A stretch of 64,000 nt of DNA from Planctomycetota bacterium (GTDB lineage Bacteria; Planctomycetota; PUPC01; DSUN01), in the NCBI GenBank assembly GCA_035384565.1, contig DAOOIT010000001.1, positions 62,001 through 126,000 of the forward strand, given 5' to 3'. Made by a program: the position numbers and the translations under genes. Below the pieces are notes generated by a model. It saw nothing but the letters and a program-made list of their open reading frames with translations. It was not told the origin of the DNA and did no database searches. Each line of letters starts with the position of its first letter. The stretch's first letter is position 1. Positions 38,675 through 48,256 of this stretch are shown piece by piece.

Positions 38675-38728
38675 GCGCCCTCGATGCGTCGAAGACAGAC
38701 CGGCCGCCGGCGTCGCCAATAGGGGCTG

Positions 38729-38756
38729 ATTCTACGCAAGGCACGCGATCTGTCAA
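38729..38756 (-). promoter_or_regulatory. Promoter of the glycosyltransferase operon
   Basis: Minus strand TTGACA-N16-TAGAAT, overlapping the stop codon of the upstream TIM-barrel gene. Confidence 0.6.
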
Positions 38757-39610
38757 GGCGCCGAGAGCTTGCGCCAGGCGGCCATCGAGCGGGCCAGGTG
38801 CTCGCGCGCATCGCCCCCGATGCCGTAGCACATCAGCCCGATGGGGCCGGTATAGCCCACGGCCCTCAGCTTGCTCAGAAGAGCGACGAGGTCGAACTGC
38901 CCGCGGTCAAGCGGCTGGATCAGCTTGTCCCAGCCCGCCTTGCGGTCGGCGTGGTCGGCGCCATTGAGCGTCACCACGAGCAGGTAGGGCGCCGCCTGTT
39001 TGAGGAGCGCGTCGAGGCCCGACTCGTCGCCCATCTTGAGCCAGTGGCACAGGTTGAAGTGGATGCCCACGTTCTTGCGATCGGCCTTCTTCGCCACGCG
39101 GATGGCATCCTCGACGCGTTCCAGCCAGTCGCCGGTGTGATGATAGAGGGCCACGCGCAGGCCGGAGGCGGCAGCCAGGTCGGCGATCTCCCGAACCACT
39201 TCGACCGCGTGCGGATCATTGGCCTCGGTGGACGGCGGGCAGCCCTGGAGGAGGAGGCCCAGGATGGTGTCGCGCCCCTTGAGCAGCCCGACGACTTCCT
39301 TGAGCTTCGGGTCGTAGGGGGGCTTGCCGGGCGCGACGTTGACCTGGATGTAGACCTCGAAGAGCTTCAGCCCTGCGGCGTCGAGGGTCTTCAGGCGTTC
39401 GGCCACGCCGCCGAGCCACAGGTGCGCGCAGCCGTCGAAGCCCAGCTCCTTCAGCATCGCCGCCTGCTCTTCGAGCGAGCGCTTCTTCGCGTCGTGCGTG
39501 TCCATGCACAGGACGAAGAAGGGAGAGGCCGTGCTCTTCGCAGGCGGCTCGGCGGCTCCTGCGGTGGTCAGGCAGCACACACCAGCCCACACTGCCATGA
39601 AGACTCGCAT
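38753..39610 (-). CDS. Secreted sugar-phosphate-isomerase-like TIM barrel protein
   Basis: 285 residues. Signal peptide ends TTAGAA. AP-endonuclease-2/xylose-isomerase-like TIM barrel: LKELGFDGCAHLW, GLKLFEVYIQVN, GLRVALYHHTGDWLER and VGIHFNLCHWL, with His, Glu and Asp residues at the positions expected for a metal site. Exported members of this family are common in planctomycetes beside Gfo/Idh/MocA enzymes and may act on keto-sugars; the substrate here is unknown. ATG 39610 has GGAGG 8 nt upstream and a promoter at 39654-39682. Confidence 0.78.
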   Translation of the reverse strand: MRVFMAVWAGVCCLTTAGAAEPPAKSTASPFFVLCMDTHDAKKRSLEEQAAMLKELGFDGCAHLWLGGVAERLKTLDAAGLKLFEVYIQVNVAPGKPPYDPKLKEVVGLLKGRDTILGLLLQGCPPSTEANDPHAVEVVREIADLAAASGLRVALYHHTGDWLERVEDAIRVAKKADRKNVGIHFNLCHWLKMGDESGLDALLKQAAPYLLVVTLNGADHADRKAGWDKLIQPLDRGQFDLVALLSKLRAVGYTGPIGLMCYGIGGDAREHLARSMAAWRKLSAP

Positions 39611-39653
39611 GACTGTGCCTCCAGGAGAGCCTCATGTCCTGCCAACCAGGGCC

Positions 39654-39682
39654 ATCGTAGGCCGATGGTTGCAGGGAGTCAA
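39654..39682 (-). promoter_or_regulatory. Promoter of the secreted TIM-barrel gene
   Basis: Minus strand TTGACT-N17-TACGAT, about 40 nt before ATG 39610. Confidence 0.55.
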
Positions 39683-39716
39683 ACGATCTGGGCCGAGGGG
39701 CGACAGGGGGCGTTCC

Positions 39717-40961
39717 TCAGCGCTCGACGCCGAGGAGGCGCTGGAGGCGCTCGGGGCGCCAGTCGGGCGGCACGGCGTCGGGGTAGTGGAGGAACTGGTC
39801 GTGGGTGATCGGGGCGCCCTGGGCCGCGGCGCTCTGGTAGATGGCCTCGACCTCGCCCAGCCAGTCGAGGGCGTGGGCGGCGTCGTATGGGTACGCCTCG
39901 CGCTGGACGAGGCAGCGGATGAAGCGCTCCAGCTCCACCGCAAAGGCATTGCGCGGCTGGAGGTCGGGGTATTGCCAGTGGCTTCGCCAGTCCACCTGCC
40001 GGCCTTCGAGAATGTCGCGCCAGCGAAGGGCGGGGGCGGTCTCCTTCCATTGCACCTTGAGGCCGTTGAGGCCGAACACGATGGTGCCCTGCTCGCCCTC
40101 GACCGTGATTTCGAGCGGGCCGAACTCTGAATTGATGCGCCGGCACCAGGTCCACACCGAGTTGTTCACCACCCCGCACGTGTGCTCGCGGCGGATGGCC
40201 GCGTAGTCCTCAACGTCGCAGCGGATGAGTTCGCCCGTGTCGGCCGAGACTCGCTCGGGCACGAGCAGGCGCGCCACGGCCGAGAGCCGCTCGGTGGCGC
40301 CGAACAGCGCGGCGGAAATGTAGGCCTCGTGGCACATGTCGAGGATGATGCCGCCGCCCGCGTCGGCGAGGCGCCAGTTGAAGTCGGGGCGTTGGCCGCG
40401 GAAGGCCGGGTTGTCGCTCTTGCCGTCGCCCACCTCGTAGCCGAAGAGCATCTGGCACGAGATGGGGCGGATGAGGGGCAGCGTGGCCAGGGCCTTGCGG
40501 AAGCCGGGCGTCTGGAGCATGTCGTGCACCACGCCGCTGGCGAAATGCCGCCGCTCCAGCGCGGCCACCAGGTCGCGGCCCTCGCGGTAGTCGGCCGCGA
40601 TGGGCTTCTCGCTGAAGACGCCCGCCGTCGCGGGGTCCAGCTCGTCGAGTGCGGCGAGCAGGGTGCCGTGCCGCGCGCCGGTGGCCACCGCGTTGTGATA
40701 CACCTGGATGCACGGGTTGAGCCTCCTGGCCTGCTCGAATGCCTCGGGCAGCGAGGTGTGCCAGGCCTCGAGGCCGGTGGCGCGGGCGTACTCGGCCAGA
40801 CGGGGCTCGTCGCGCCCCAGGCCGATGGGCACGGGCATCACCGTGTCGTCGGCCACCTGCACCCCGCCGCGCACGATGATGTCCTTGAGCGCCCGGTGAG
40901 CCACGTCGCCCATCCGCCCCGTCACGCCGTGCAGGATCACGCCCACCTTCATCTCGGCCAT
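39717..40961 (-). CDS. Gfo/Idh/MocA family oxidoreductase (cytoplasmic)
   Basis: 414 residues, no signal peptide. N-terminal NAD(P)-binding segment VGVILHGVTGRMGDVA, then the EKP motif (FSEKPIAADYREG) and the substrate-domain region (ADAGGGIILDMCHEA), typical of inositol or sugar dehydrogenases. Probably oxidises a sugar or cyclitol at a ring carbon. ATG 40961 has GGAGG about 11 nt upstream; ATG 40952 is a possible alternative. Divergent from the GH130 gene, 128 nt apart, which links it loosely to mannoside metabolism. Confidence 0.85.
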   Translation of the reverse strand: MAEMKVGVILHGVTGRMGDVAHRALKDIIVRGGVQVADDTVMPVPIGLGRDEPRLAEYARATGLEAWHTSLPEAFEQARRLNPCIQVYHNAVATGARHGTLLAALDELDPATAGVFSEKPIAADYREGRDLVAALERRHFASGVVHDMLQTPGFRKALATLPLIRPISCQMLFGYEVGDGKSDNPAFRGQRPDFNWRLADAGGGIILDMCHEAYISAALFGATERLSAVARLLVPERVSADTGELIRCDVEDYAAIRREHTCGVVNNSVWTWCRRINSEFGPLEITVEGEQGTIVFGLNGLKVQWKETAPALRWRDILEGRQVDWRSHWQYPDLQPRNAFAVELERFIRCLVQREAYPYDAAHALDWLGEVEAIYQSAAAQGAPITHDQFLHYPDAVPPDWRPERLQRLLGVER

Positions 40962-41024
40962 CGGCTTCAGTTCCTCCGTCTCCCCCTCACAGCATCGCGC
41001 GAGGCACGGGCGGAGTCAAGCATC

Positions 41025-41053
41025 TTGTGTCCGACGCAGCCCGGCGCTATACT
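41025..41053 (+). promoter_or_regulatory. Promoter of the GH130 gene
   Basis: TTGTGT-N17-TATACT; start site near 41060, 30 nt before ATG 41090. It shows that the longer open frame starting at 41027 is not used. Confidence 0.65.
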
Positions 41054-41089
41054 GCCGCCTCACCCCGCGAAGGAAAGGAGCCTCGACGC

Positions 41090-41983
41090 ATGGTCAAGCT
41101 CACCCGCTACGCCGGCAACCCGATCCTGAAGGCCAACCCCGCCAACCCGTGGGAGGCCCACTCCGTCTTCAATGCCGCCGCCGTGCTCAAGGACGGCAAG
41201 GTTTACCTCTTCTACCGCGCATGCGACGCCGCGTTCGGCGCGGCCTACGTTTCCAGCATCGGGCTGGCCACGAGCGACGACGGCTTCCGCTTCACGCGCG
41301 TGCCGGGGTGGGTGTACCAGGGCCAGGACCCCAGCGAGTCCCGCGGCGTGGAGGACCCGCGCATCACGCTCGTGGAGGGCAAGTACCGCATGCTCTACAC
41401 CGCCTACGACGGGCGGCACCCGCGCGTGGCGATGGCCGAATCCGATGATCTGCTCCACTGGAGGCGCTACGGCATCATCCTGCCGCACCTGGACAACAAG
41501 GACTCGGCGATCTTCCCCAGCAAGATCGGTGGGCGCTACTGCATGATCCACCGCGAGCCGCCGTGCATGTGGCTCGCCTGGAGCGACGATTGCTACCGCT
41601 GGGGCGAGTTCGAGATCCTCGCCCGCCCGCGCCCCGGCACCTGGGAGCACGCCAAGATCGGCCTCTCGGGCCCCCCGATGCGCATCCCGGAAGGCTGGCT
41701 CGTCGTCTACCACGGTGTGGACGCCCAGAGCGTCTACCGCCAGAGCCTGATGCTGCTCGACGCCGAGAACCCGCGGAGGATTCTGCGGCAGCACCAGGAC
41801 CCGATCATCCAGCCCGAAGCGGACTATGAGCTCTACGGCGACGTGAAGAACGTCGTCTTCTCCTGCGGCCAGGTGGTCAAGGACGACACGTTCTTCCTCT
41901 ACTATGGGGGCGCCGACACGGTCATGGCCGTGGCCACCTGTCCGATGGCCGCTATTCGCGCGTGGGCGCAGGGGAACGGCTGA
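41090..41983 (+). CDS. Glycoside phosphorylase, GH130 family
   Basis: 297 residues from ATG 41090 (AAAGGAG 9 nt upstream). Five-bladed propeller enzyme that phosphorolyses beta-mannosides such as mannosyl-glucose or mannooligosaccharides. Family landmarks: RYAGNPILKANPANPWE at the start, the catalytic-Asp motif SRGVEDPRIT, GKYRMLYTAYDG, and GWLVVYHGVD for phosphate and sugar binding. No signal peptide, as expected for a cytoplasmic phosphorylase. The exact beta-mannoside cannot be read from the sequence. Confidence 0.9.
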   Translation: MVKLTRYAGNPILKANPANPWEAHSVFNAAAVLKDGKVYLFYRACDAAFGAAYVSSIGLATSDDGFRFTRVPGWVYQGQDPSESRGVEDPRITLVEGKYRMLYTAYDGRHPRVAMAESDDLLHWRRYGIILPHLDNKDSAIFPSKIGGRYCMIHREPPCMWLAWSDDCYRWGEFEILARPRPGTWEHAKIGLSGPPMRIPEGWLVVYHGVDAQSVYRQSLMLLDAENPRRILRQHQDPIIQPEADYELYGDVKNVVFSCGQVVKDDTFFLYYGGADTVMAVATCPMAAIRAWAQGNG

Positions 41984-41991
41984 CCGCCTGA

Positions 41992-42080
41992 CCCAGCCCC
42001 GAAGGGACGAAAGGATCTAGCCGGCGGCGTAAGCCGCCGGAAAGCCAGGGGCCAACGGAATCTCCAGCCCCGACGGGGCG
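41992..42080 (+). repeat. REP-like repeat, left copy
   Basis: Carries CCCGAAGGG (41998-42006), an 8-bp-stem palindrome CCGGCGGC-GTAA-GCCGCCGG (42021-42040) and GCCCCGACGGGGC (42067-42079). The reverse complement of 42550-42633 has the same three elements in the same order. Confidence 0.75.
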
Positions 42081-42089
42081 GCAGCGTCC

Positions 42090-42536
42090 TCATCCCCACA
42101 CGAACCGCTCGTCATATGGGATGCCGTGCTTCTTCAGCAGGGCGATGAACTCCTGCCTGAAGTCGGCCTTCTGGTGATGTTGCTGCTGCCCCTGAATGTA
42201 GGCCAGCACCTTGGGCATCACGGAGGCTGAGACGCTGAAGGCCGCATAGCCCTCCTGCCAGGCGAAGGGGGCGAGAGTGGGAAACGTCTCGTGAATCCAC
42301 TTCGAGGAGTTGGCCTTGATCACCCGCACCAGGTCGGCCACCGCCAGGGTAGGCGACCCCTGAAGCGCGATGTGGATGTGGTCGGGGGCGCCATTCGCGG
42401 CCAGCATCTGCCCGCCGACCTCACGGATGATGCCGCCAATGTAGGGCGCGACTCGAGCGAGGTGGTCAGGCTTGAGGTAGGACACGCGCTCCTTGGTTGC
42501 GAAGTCAAGGTGGTACAGCAGATTGGTGTAGGACAT
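42090..42536 (-). CDS. Tyrosine HUH transposase, IS200/RAYT type
   Basis: 148 residues. Y1 transposase fold: metal-binding HUH motif in PDHIHIALQG (residues about 52-61) and the catalytic Tyr in VLAYIQGQQQHH near residue 113. The opening MSYTNLLYHLDFATKER is typical. It cuts and rejoins single-stranded DNA at hairpins. Length and motifs appear intact, so the gene may be active. Flanking inverted repeats suggest that it mobilises or maintains the REP sequences. Confidence 0.88.
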   Translation of the reverse strand: MSYTNLLYHLDFATKERVSYLKPDHLARVAPYIGGIIREVGGQMLAANGAPDHIHIALQGSPTLAVADLVRVIKANSSKWIHETFPTLAPFAWQEGYAAFSVSASVMPKVLAYIQGQQQHHQKADFRQEFIALLKKHGIPYDERFVWG

Positions 42537-42549
42537 TCGGCGCTCCTTT

Positions 42550-42633
42550 CGCCCCGTCGGGGCTCTGTCTCCTCCTGGTCCCTTTCCGGCGGCTCACGCC
42601 GCCGGCAAGACCCTGTCGTCCCTTCGGGACTGG
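42550..42633 (-). repeat. REP-like repeat, right copy (inverted)
   Basis: Contains GCCCCGTCGGGGC (42551-42563), CCGGCGGC-TCAC-GCCGCCGG (42586-42605) and CCCTTCGGG (42620-42628), the inverted counterparts of the left copy. It lies just upstream of the transposase start codon. Confidence 0.75.
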
Positions 42634-42658
42634 GCCGGCGCCTTCCCCCGACGCGTCT

Positions 42659-44767
42659 TCACTTACCCCTGCGAATCCTGTAGAGGGAGTAGCCCACCTC
42701 GCGCAGCGCGTCCCTCGTCTCAGGGTACGGCGTGTCGCAGCCGTCGAGGAGGCCGATCTGGTAGTTCTCCTCGTCGAGCGCGCGGCCGGTGGTCGGCTCG
42801 TCGGTGTACTTGAACCAGTGGGTGCCGACGAATTGCGGATGGCGCAGGGCGCCCTCGACGTATTCCCTGTAAGCCTTCGCCCGCTCGGCCTGGTCCTTCA
42901 CGGGCACGAGGCCGGTGTGGAACATGCCGCGGTCGAGCGCGCCGAAGTGGAACTCGCCGACGATGAGCGGCACGTCGGCCCCGCCGGGGATGCGCACGTT
43001 GGCGATCGAGCGGCGATAGAAGTTGTAGCTCACCACGTCGCAAAACTTCACGGCGGCCGACACGGCCCGGTCGTTCACCCAGGCGAAGCGGCAGCCGAGG
43101 TAGAGCTGGTTGGGGGCCACCTCCTTGACGGCCTCGCGGATCACCCTGAAATAGGTCTCGGCCGTCTTCGTGTAGAAGGCGGCCAGGTCGTCACGGGCCC
43201 TGGCCTTGTCGGGCGCGCCGCGGTGGGCGAGCAGGGCGTCCCACGAGGCGTGGCTCGTGCCCCAGGCGGCGTTGAGTTTCGCGATGTCGCCGTGTTTGCC
43301 CCTCAGGTCGGCGAGGAAGACCTTCTTGGCCGCCTGGTCAGGGGGCGACTGGAGTGCGGCGATGGCGAGCGAGGTGTCGTCGCCCCAGGCGATCTCGTTG
43401 TCCACGAAGAAGCCGATGCACCAGGGGTCGCCTGCGGCCTTGCCCACCTGGGCGGCCATGGCCTTTCGGACCTCGTCGCGGAAGCTGGGGTCGAAGACAT
43501 CGCGGAACTTGCCCCAGTAGCCCTGGCTGCCCTCGAGCAGCTTGCCGCCGAAATGCACCGTCGCCGTGTACGGCGTTCGCCGCATCAGGTACACGGCCGG
43601 GTCCGACCAGTTGGCGATGGTGTTCATGCCCCAACTGCGCAGGCGGCGATGGGCCATGTCGGCGATCTTCTGCTGCCAGCCGTCGCCGTACTTCCGCTTG
43701 CAGTTGGCCAGCAGGAAGCTGAAGCAGTCCACGGTCCGCCCTGCATAGTGGCCGTGAAGGGCGCGGCCTTGCGAGAAGAACTCCTTGAACTCCGGCCTGT
43801 CGCCGGGGAAGTCCTGGAACCAGGTCTGCCGTTCGTTGATGGGCGTGGAGTCGTTCTCGCGCACGCAGTCGGTGCCGTGCGACCAGAAGAGCCGGCCCTC
43901 GGGGTCCACGAGCCACCACTTGCCGTCGTGCTTCTCGACGCGGAAGAAGCCCGTGGCCTTGAGGGCGGGGCCGTCCTTCCAGCCGCCGTACTGATCCCAA
44001 TCGGCGGGGCCGGGCTTCTCGGCAAGGTCCTTCAGTTCCGCGTCGAGGTGCGCCTTCAGGTCGTCGAGCGAATGGGTCTTGCCCGGCCAATCCTTGTGGA
44101 TGTACTGGCCGAAGGTGTCAATGAAGGGGAAGAAGGCTTTCACTTTGTCGGGGTCCACGGGAGGCGGGACGTAGCTGCCGCCGACGCGGATGTTGTCAAT
44201 CTCGAAGGCGTGGTCCTCCTTCGGGCGGGGCACGAAGACGAGGAGCTGGGTGACGTTTGCCGGGTCAATCGCGCGTTCGGGGTCGTTCGAGCCGTCGGGA
44301 TAGCCGCGCATGCCGAAGAGCTTGCTGCGCATGGCGCTCACGGGCTTGCGCGCGAAGGGCACCTGGAGCGTGCCGCTTTCGCCGGGCTTGAGGTCGAGAC
44401 GCCCCGTGAGGCAGTTGCGCACGCCGTCGGCGCCGGGGTTGTCCACGCGGCAGCAGACCGTGACGTCGTTCGCGCCGACGTTCTTCACATCGAGCGCGAG
44501 CCACTCGAAGGGCGAGAGGTCCCACTTGCCCTTCGGCGCCTTGAGGGTGATGCCGGGCCACTCGATGCGGCGGCCGCTGGCGATGCGAAGCGCCGAGCCC
44601 GTTTCCCTGCGGATCAACTCCACCTTCACATCGCTTGCCAGGATCGCCGTAGGGTCGAAGCCCCCACCAAAGTCGAAGAGCACCTGCTCGCCGGCGTCCG
44701 CCGCCGAGGAGGCGAGCAATGCGACGAGTGCCGCGCCACACAGCCACCAGGGGATTCCTGCCGCCAT
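42659..44767 (-). CDS. Secreted glycoside hydrolase, GH50 agarase-like
   Basis: 702 residues from ATG 44767 (GGAGGA 8 nt upstream); signal peptide ends ASSAADA. The first 220 residues form a beta-rich carbohydrate-binding-like domain. The catalytic GH-A barrel runs from about 270: FWSHGTDCVREND, GMNTIANWSDP, the proton-donor Glu in GFFVDNEIAWGDD, YLGCRFAWVND, and the nucleophile Glu in LIVGEFHFGALDRG, ending THWFKYTDEPTTGR. This pattern fits GH50 beta-agarases; the true substrate may be another galactan. Divergent from leuA with separate promoters. Confidence 0.72.
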   Translation of the reverse strand: MAAGIPWWLCGAALVALLASSAADAGEQVLFDFGGGFDPTAILASDVKVELIRRETGSALRIASGRRIEWPGITLKAPKGKWDLSPFEWLALDVKNVGANDVTVCCRVDNPGADGVRNCLTGRLDLKPGESGTLQVPFARKPVSAMRSKLFGMRGYPDGSNDPERAIDPANVTQLLVFVPRPKEDHAFEIDNIRVGGSYVPPPVDPDKVKAFFPFIDTFGQYIHKDWPGKTHSLDDLKAHLDAELKDLAEKPGPADWDQYGGWKDGPALKATGFFRVEKHDGKWWLVDPEGRLFWSHGTDCVRENDSTPINERQTWFQDFPGDRPEFKEFFSQGRALHGHYAGRTVDCFSFLLANCKRKYGDGWQQKIADMAHRRLRSWGMNTIANWSDPAVYLMRRTPYTATVHFGGKLLEGSQGYWGKFRDVFDPSFRDEVRKAMAAQVGKAAGDPWCIGFFVDNEIAWGDDTSLAIAALQSPPDQAAKKVFLADLRGKHGDIAKLNAAWGTSHASWDALLAHRGAPDKARARDDLAAFYTKTAETYFRVIREAVKEVAPNQLYLGCRFAWVNDRAVSAAVKFCDVVSYNFYRRSIANVRIPGGADVPLIVGEFHFGALDRGMFHTGLVPVKDQAERAKAYREYVEGALRHPQFVGTHWFKYTDEPTTGRALDEENYQIGLLDGCDTPYPETRDALREVGYSLYRIRRGK

Positions 44768-44803
44768 GCGAATGTCCTCCTGCGGGTTGCCCTCCCGACG
44801 TCG

Positions 44804-44832
44804 GTTATACACGAGCGGCGGGGCGAAGCCAA
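44804..44832 (-). promoter_or_regulatory. Promoter of the GH50-like gene
   Basis: Minus strand TTGGCT-N17-TATAAC, about 30 nt before ATG 44767. Confidence 0.55.
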
Positions 44833-44838
44833 GTCGCC

Positions 44839-44867
44839 TTGACTTCCGGCCTGCCGGCGAGTAGAAT
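44839..44867 (+). promoter_or_regulatory. Promoter of the leuA-aroDE operon
   Basis: TTGACT-N17-TAGAAT. Start site near 44874 gives a 5' leader of about 255 nt before leuA, containing a leader peptide and a terminator. Confidence 0.65.
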
Positions 44868-44905
44868 CTGGCTCAAACGAGTCGGACGATTAAGGAGTGC
44901 GGGCC

Positions 44906-45004
44906 ATGCCGTGTGGCGTCCAGGGCTATATCAAGGAGAACCAGGCTCTGGGCCTACGCCGACTTACACAAGTCGTTGGCGTACGCGCGCCGCGCGGGTC
45001 CTAG
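44906..45004 (+). CDS. Candidate leuA leader peptide (attenuation)
   Basis: A 32-codon open frame with a strong ribosome site (AAGGAG 7 nt before ATG 44906), ending TAG at 45002-45004. The centre reads LGLRRLTQVVGV: three Leu and three Val within twelve codons, with CTA, CTT, GTT and GTA, codons that are uncommon in this GC-rich genome. A terminator hairpin begins 30 nt after its stop. This is the classic layout of transcription attenuation, where stalling at Leu or Val codons would prevent termination. Antiterminator pairing could not be confirmed by eye. Confidence 0.55.
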   Translation: MPCGVQGYIKENQALGLRRLTQVVGVRAPRGS

Positions 45005-45033
45005 GGTCATCGCAACACCGAGTGCCGTCTATC

Positions 45034-45067
45034 ACGCCCCAAGGCCCCAGCGGCCCTGGGGCGTTTT
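45034..45067 (+). terminator. Attenuator-type terminator upstream of leuA
   Basis: ACGCCCCAAGGCC pairs with GGCCCTGGGGCGT (12 of 13 pairs) around a 5-nt loop, directly followed by TTTTC. It lies inside the leader, 64 nt before leuA, so it would stop transcription before the structural genes. A second hairpin (45076-45084 with 45100-45108, CCCTCCCGA/TCGGGAGGG) lies just upstream of the leuA ribosome site. Confidence 0.65.
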
Positions 45068-45130
45068 CATTATCCCCCTCCCGAGAGCTCCAGCACCTTT
45101 CGGGAGGGCAACTCGAAGGAAGAAGAACCC

Positions 45131-46686
<1,556 letters not shown>

Positions 46687-46690
<4 letters not shown>

Positions 46691-48153
46691 GCAAGACCCT
46701 GCTGTGCGTTTCGCTGACCGCGGAGACCACCGAGGAGACTCTCGCGTCGCTCCACGCGCCCACCCGCGCGTTCGACGTCGCCGAACTCCGGCTCGACTAC
46801 ACCCGCGAGCCGGACGTTCGGCGGCTCCTCGACGGCCGCCCCTGCCCGGTCATCGTCACCAACCGCCCCGTCCGCGAGGGCGGACGGTGGGCGGGCGATG
46901 AGGGGCGGCGGATCGCTCTCCTCGAGGAGGCCGATCGCCTGGGCGCCGACTTCGTGGACGTGGAGCTGGACGCCCTGCCCCGCTTCCGCCGGCAGGGCAA
47001 GGCGCGCCTCATCGTCTCCTACCACAACTTCGAGGAGACGCCGGCCGATATCGCAGCCATCGCCAGCCGCATCGAGCACACTGAGGCCGACATCGTGAAG
47101 ATCGCCACGCAAGCGAAATCGCTGCGCGACAACCTGGCGATCTTCCGCCTGCTGCGCGCCGCTCGCAAGCCCACCATCGCCGTCACGATGGGCGAGCACG
47201 GCCATGTGAGCCGCGTGCTCGGCCCCAAGTTCGGCGCCTTCCTCGTCTTCGCTTCCCTCGAGGCCGGCCGCGAGGCCGCGCCCGGCCAGGTGCCCGTGGC
47301 CGACCTCCTCGGCCTCTACGGCTTCCGCCGCATCGGGCCGGCCACGCGCGTCTACGGCGTCATCGCCAACCCCGTCGCCCACTCGATGAGCCCGGCCATC
47401 CACAACGCCGCCTTCCAGCACGCCGGCCTCGACGCCGTCTACCTGCCGTTCCGCGTCGACTCTCCCGCCGACTTCATCCCCGCCTTCCGGGAGCTGCCCG
47501 TAGAGGGCTACAGCGTCACCATCCCGCACAAGGAGACCGTCATCCCCCTCCTCGACGAGGTGGAGCCCCTCGCCCGCCGCATCGGCGCCGTGAACACCAT
47601 CGTCAGGCGCGACGGGCGCCTCTGCGGCTCGAACACCGACTGGTCGGCTGCCGTCGGGGCCGTTACGGGTGGCCTGCCCGAAGGGGATTCGCTGGCGGGG
47701 AAGTCCGTGCTGCTCCTGGGCGCGGGCGGCGCGGCGCGCGCCATGGCCTTCGGCCTCGCCGAGCGCGGCGCCCGCGTCGTCATCGCCAACCGCACCCACG
47801 AGCGCGCCGTCCGCCTCGCCGCCGAAGTGGGCTGCGCGGCGGTGCCGCTCGATGCCGCCGGCTCCGTCGCCTATGACATCCTCGTCAACGGCACCTCGCT
47901 CGGCATGCACCCGAGGGTGGACGAGACGCCTCTCGACGCCGCACGGTTGCGGCCGGGCGCGCTCGTCTTCGACAGCGTCTACAACCCGCCCGAGACCCGC
48001 CTCCTGCGCGAGGCCCGCGCCGCCGGCTGCCGCACCGTCAACGGCCTGGAGATGTTCGTCAATCAGGCCGTCGAGCAGTTCGAGCTGTGGACAGGCCTCC
48101 CCGCCCCGCGAGCCTTCATGCGCTCCGTCGTCGAATCCCGCCTCCGCCGCTGA
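46687..48153 (+). CDS. aroDE: Bifunctional 3-dehydroquinate dehydratase / shikimate dehydrogenase
   Basis: 488 residues, fusing two consecutive steps of the shikimate pathway. Residues 1-215 are a type I dehydroquinase with Schiff-base Lys in ADIVKIATQAKS and catalytic His in VSYHNFEE; EVAELRLD-type start present as VAELRLDYT. Residues about 222-488 are shikimate dehydrogenase: VYGVIANPVAHSMSPAIHN, the catalytic Lys in VTIPHKE, NTDW, and the NADP loop LLLGAGGAARAM. The same fusion is known in plants, chlamydiae and planctomycetes. GTG start overlaps leuA. The last 27 codons contain a 38-bp sequence repeated at 50129-50166; the tail seems to have been exchanged when a cassette inserted behind it. 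Confidence 0.93.
48073..48110 (+). repeat. 38-bp direct repeat, left (att-like)
   Basis: Identical over 38 nt to 50129-50166. It starts GAGCAGTTCGAGCTG and encodes EQFELWTGLPAPR near the aroDE C-terminus. Sequence on both sides outside the core is similar at protein level but diverged in bases, as expected for a recombination core in a gene 3' end. Confidence 0.85.
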
Positions 48154-48167
48154 GGGAGAACCCTAGC

Positions 48168-48196
48168 TTGACATCTCCGCCTCAAAGGGCTATTGA
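48168..48196 (+). promoter_or_regulatory. Promoter of the ATPase/DUF4276 cassette
   Basis: TTGACA-N17-TATTGA, 15 nt after the aroDE stop codon. Start site near 48203; the ATPase ATG is at 48257. Confidence 0.6.
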
Positions 48197-48256
48197 TCGA
48201 GCGTGCCACTGGAATTGGCACACACGGCAGGAGTGAACAGGGATCGGGGAACAGTG

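Larger units (their letters stand above)
41992..42633 (-). mobile_element. REP-bracketed transposase unit (RAYT/IS200-like)
   Basis: A single small HUH-transposase gene (42090-42536) sits tightly between two similar sequences in opposite orientation (41992-42080 and 42550-42633). Each contains three short palindromes in the same order. No TnpB/IscB gene accompanies it. The layout matches REP-associated tyrosine transposases bracketed by inverted REP sequences rather than a normal IS200, whose ends are not inverted copies. Confidence 0.7.

Noticed and set aside
42090..42536. Complete IS605-type element with a TnpB/omega RNA system
   Set aside because: There is no TnpB or IscB frame next to the small transposase, and the flanks are inverted copies, unlike IS605 ends.
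44874..45130. T-box riboswitch ahead of leuA
   Set aside because: No T-box sequence (AGGGTGGNACCGCG) or specifier-loop arrangement could be found; the leader-peptide model fits better.
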